A DNA stretch of 64,000 nucleotides from Leptobrachium leishanense (lineage: Eukaryota > Chordata > Amphibia > Anura > Megophryidae), in the NCBI GenBank assembly GCA_009667805.1, contig CM019063.1, positions 58,016,881 through 58,080,880 of the forward strand. Direction: 5' to 3'. The notes below the pieces were generated by a model that saw only the letters and a program-made list of their open reading frames with translations, made no database searches and was not told the DNA's origin. Both the position numbers and the translations under genes were made by a program. Of this stretch, positions 63,214-64,000 are shown one piece after another. The stretch's first letter is position 1; the number at the start of each line of letters is the position of its first letter.

Positions 63214-64000
63214 TATTTGGAAAGGGCATTGGCCAAAGCTTTATTAATAATAAACTGCTAACTTAACCTTTAAAACTTCCTTTTATATCTGATCTCTTCA
63301 CCTGAACCTGCGGAGAGCAGTTGCCAACTCATAACAGCCCAAGAGCTCTTCACCCCTCCTGATCCAAATCAGGCAGAGCACGTCTCCCCACCTGACGGCA
63401 GTTTACCTAACCTTTAAATCCGCTGACCATGAATACAGCAGCTGTGACTTCACTTAAGAACAAACCCAACCATCTCCTTCCTTCTCCAGAGGGCAGGCGG
63501 GTGGGACAGAGATCTACTGTCAGGGTGGCACCTGGGGGGGGGGAGTCTGAGCCCAATATGCAGGGATACACACAGATAGTACCTTTTGGATACACAGACA
63601 CAGAGTAGTTCCAAGGCAAAGTACGAAAGAGAGTAATCAGGAGAGTGGTCAATGGGCGATCCGTGGTCAGAGGCTGGCAGAAGACGGGTAATCGGTGGGC
63701 AGTGGGCAAAGCAGGGTGGCCTGGTACACGATGAATCAGGAACAAACAGGGATACGAATGAACAAATTGGGAAACAGACTCAATACTGAGGCGTGGTAAA
63801 TAGGGGGGTTTGGTCCTTTATGGACACAGGTAGAGGTGTGGTGTGTTTTGTCCATTAACTGTTTGTTTGCTGGTAGTTAATGCTGACCATGAGGACAGCA
63901 CTTTTCATGCAGCTGGTTCAGGAGCAGGCACGGTTCCTGACATATACTCTTCAAGGCTGACAGGACTCAAGGAGGTAAGCCACACCCATCACCTTACCTA
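63214..64000. other. Unclassified, possible LTR fragment
   Basis: 63519 onward (CTGTCAGGGTGGCACCTGG, a G-run, CAGGGATACACACAGATAG, GAACAAACAGGGATACGAA) and TTCCTGACA near 63934 look like LTR-retrotransposon-derived sequence on the minus strand, but no ends can be paired within the window. Confidence 0.35.

Noticed and set aside
1..64000. A dedicated defence, biosynthetic or other multi-gene system
   Set aside because: No intact non-transposon gene could be found on either strand; all recognisable coding sequence is RT or transposase debris.

Overview
This window looks like intergenic DNA from a large vertebrate genome, most likely an anuran amphibian. I recognise no host gene, tRNA, rRNA or CRISPR array. 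Almost all structure is transposable elements, often several levels deep, plus transposon-borne minisatellites. The frog assignment is an inference from repeat types remembered as common in frogs: TTAA-flanked ends reading CCCTTTCGCTGC, CCCCTTCACT and CCTCCCTGGCGG, a tRNA-derived SINE/LINE pair, and CR1/L2-type LINE tails. Family names below rest on terminal inverted repeats (TIRs), target-site duplications (TSDs) and translated motifs seen here, not on a database search.

Layout. 0.5-1.3 kb holds small hAT and Harbinger-type MITEs. 1.4-8.1 kb is one hAT-type insertion (TSD ATCATAAA) containing a TTAA element, a second copy of the same TTAA family, and another hAT (TSD ATATGACC) filled with two minisatellites. 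8.3-16 kb has a mariner-like MITE, LINE 3' ends, a 626-bp solo LTR inside a LINE tail, and a broken mariner-like transposase. 17.6-23.8 kb is a TTAA MITE split by a solo LTR (TSD CAATG); that LTR carries a 34-38-bp minisatellite and was itself split by a hAT (TSD AACATTAA) and a 5'-truncated L2-like LINE. 24-36 kb is scattered MITEs, L2 tails, a Tc1 fragment and a SINE. 36.5-38.2 kb is a hAT (TSD CGTACATC) with a nested TTAA element. 40.3-43.95 kb is a three-level nest (Harbinger-like MITE, then hAT, then TA-flanked mariner-like element), again with minisatellites; a partial relative at 46.3-47.1 kb preserves the empty site of the innermost insertion. 48-57 kb has LINE tails, SINEs, MITEs and LTR-like sequence. 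58.2-60.1 kb is a hAT-ended unit with inverted arms around telomere-like and 32-bp repeats. 62.06-63.21 kb is a mariner-derived fold-back.

No pathway or operon exists here. Long open reading frames over minisatellites (about 3.3-5.8, 20.3-21.6, 23.0-23.7, 41.2-43.6, 46.3-47.1 and 59.0-59.6 kb) arise because the repeat units lack stop codons. The only credible coding relics are reverse-transcriptase and transposase fragments, all truncated or frameshifted. The most interesting pattern is that a GC-rich lead-in ending in a splice-donor-like AG/GTGAG, followed by a GAGCTGGGGCA...ATCCATG minisatellite, recurs inside elements with three unrelated sets of ends.
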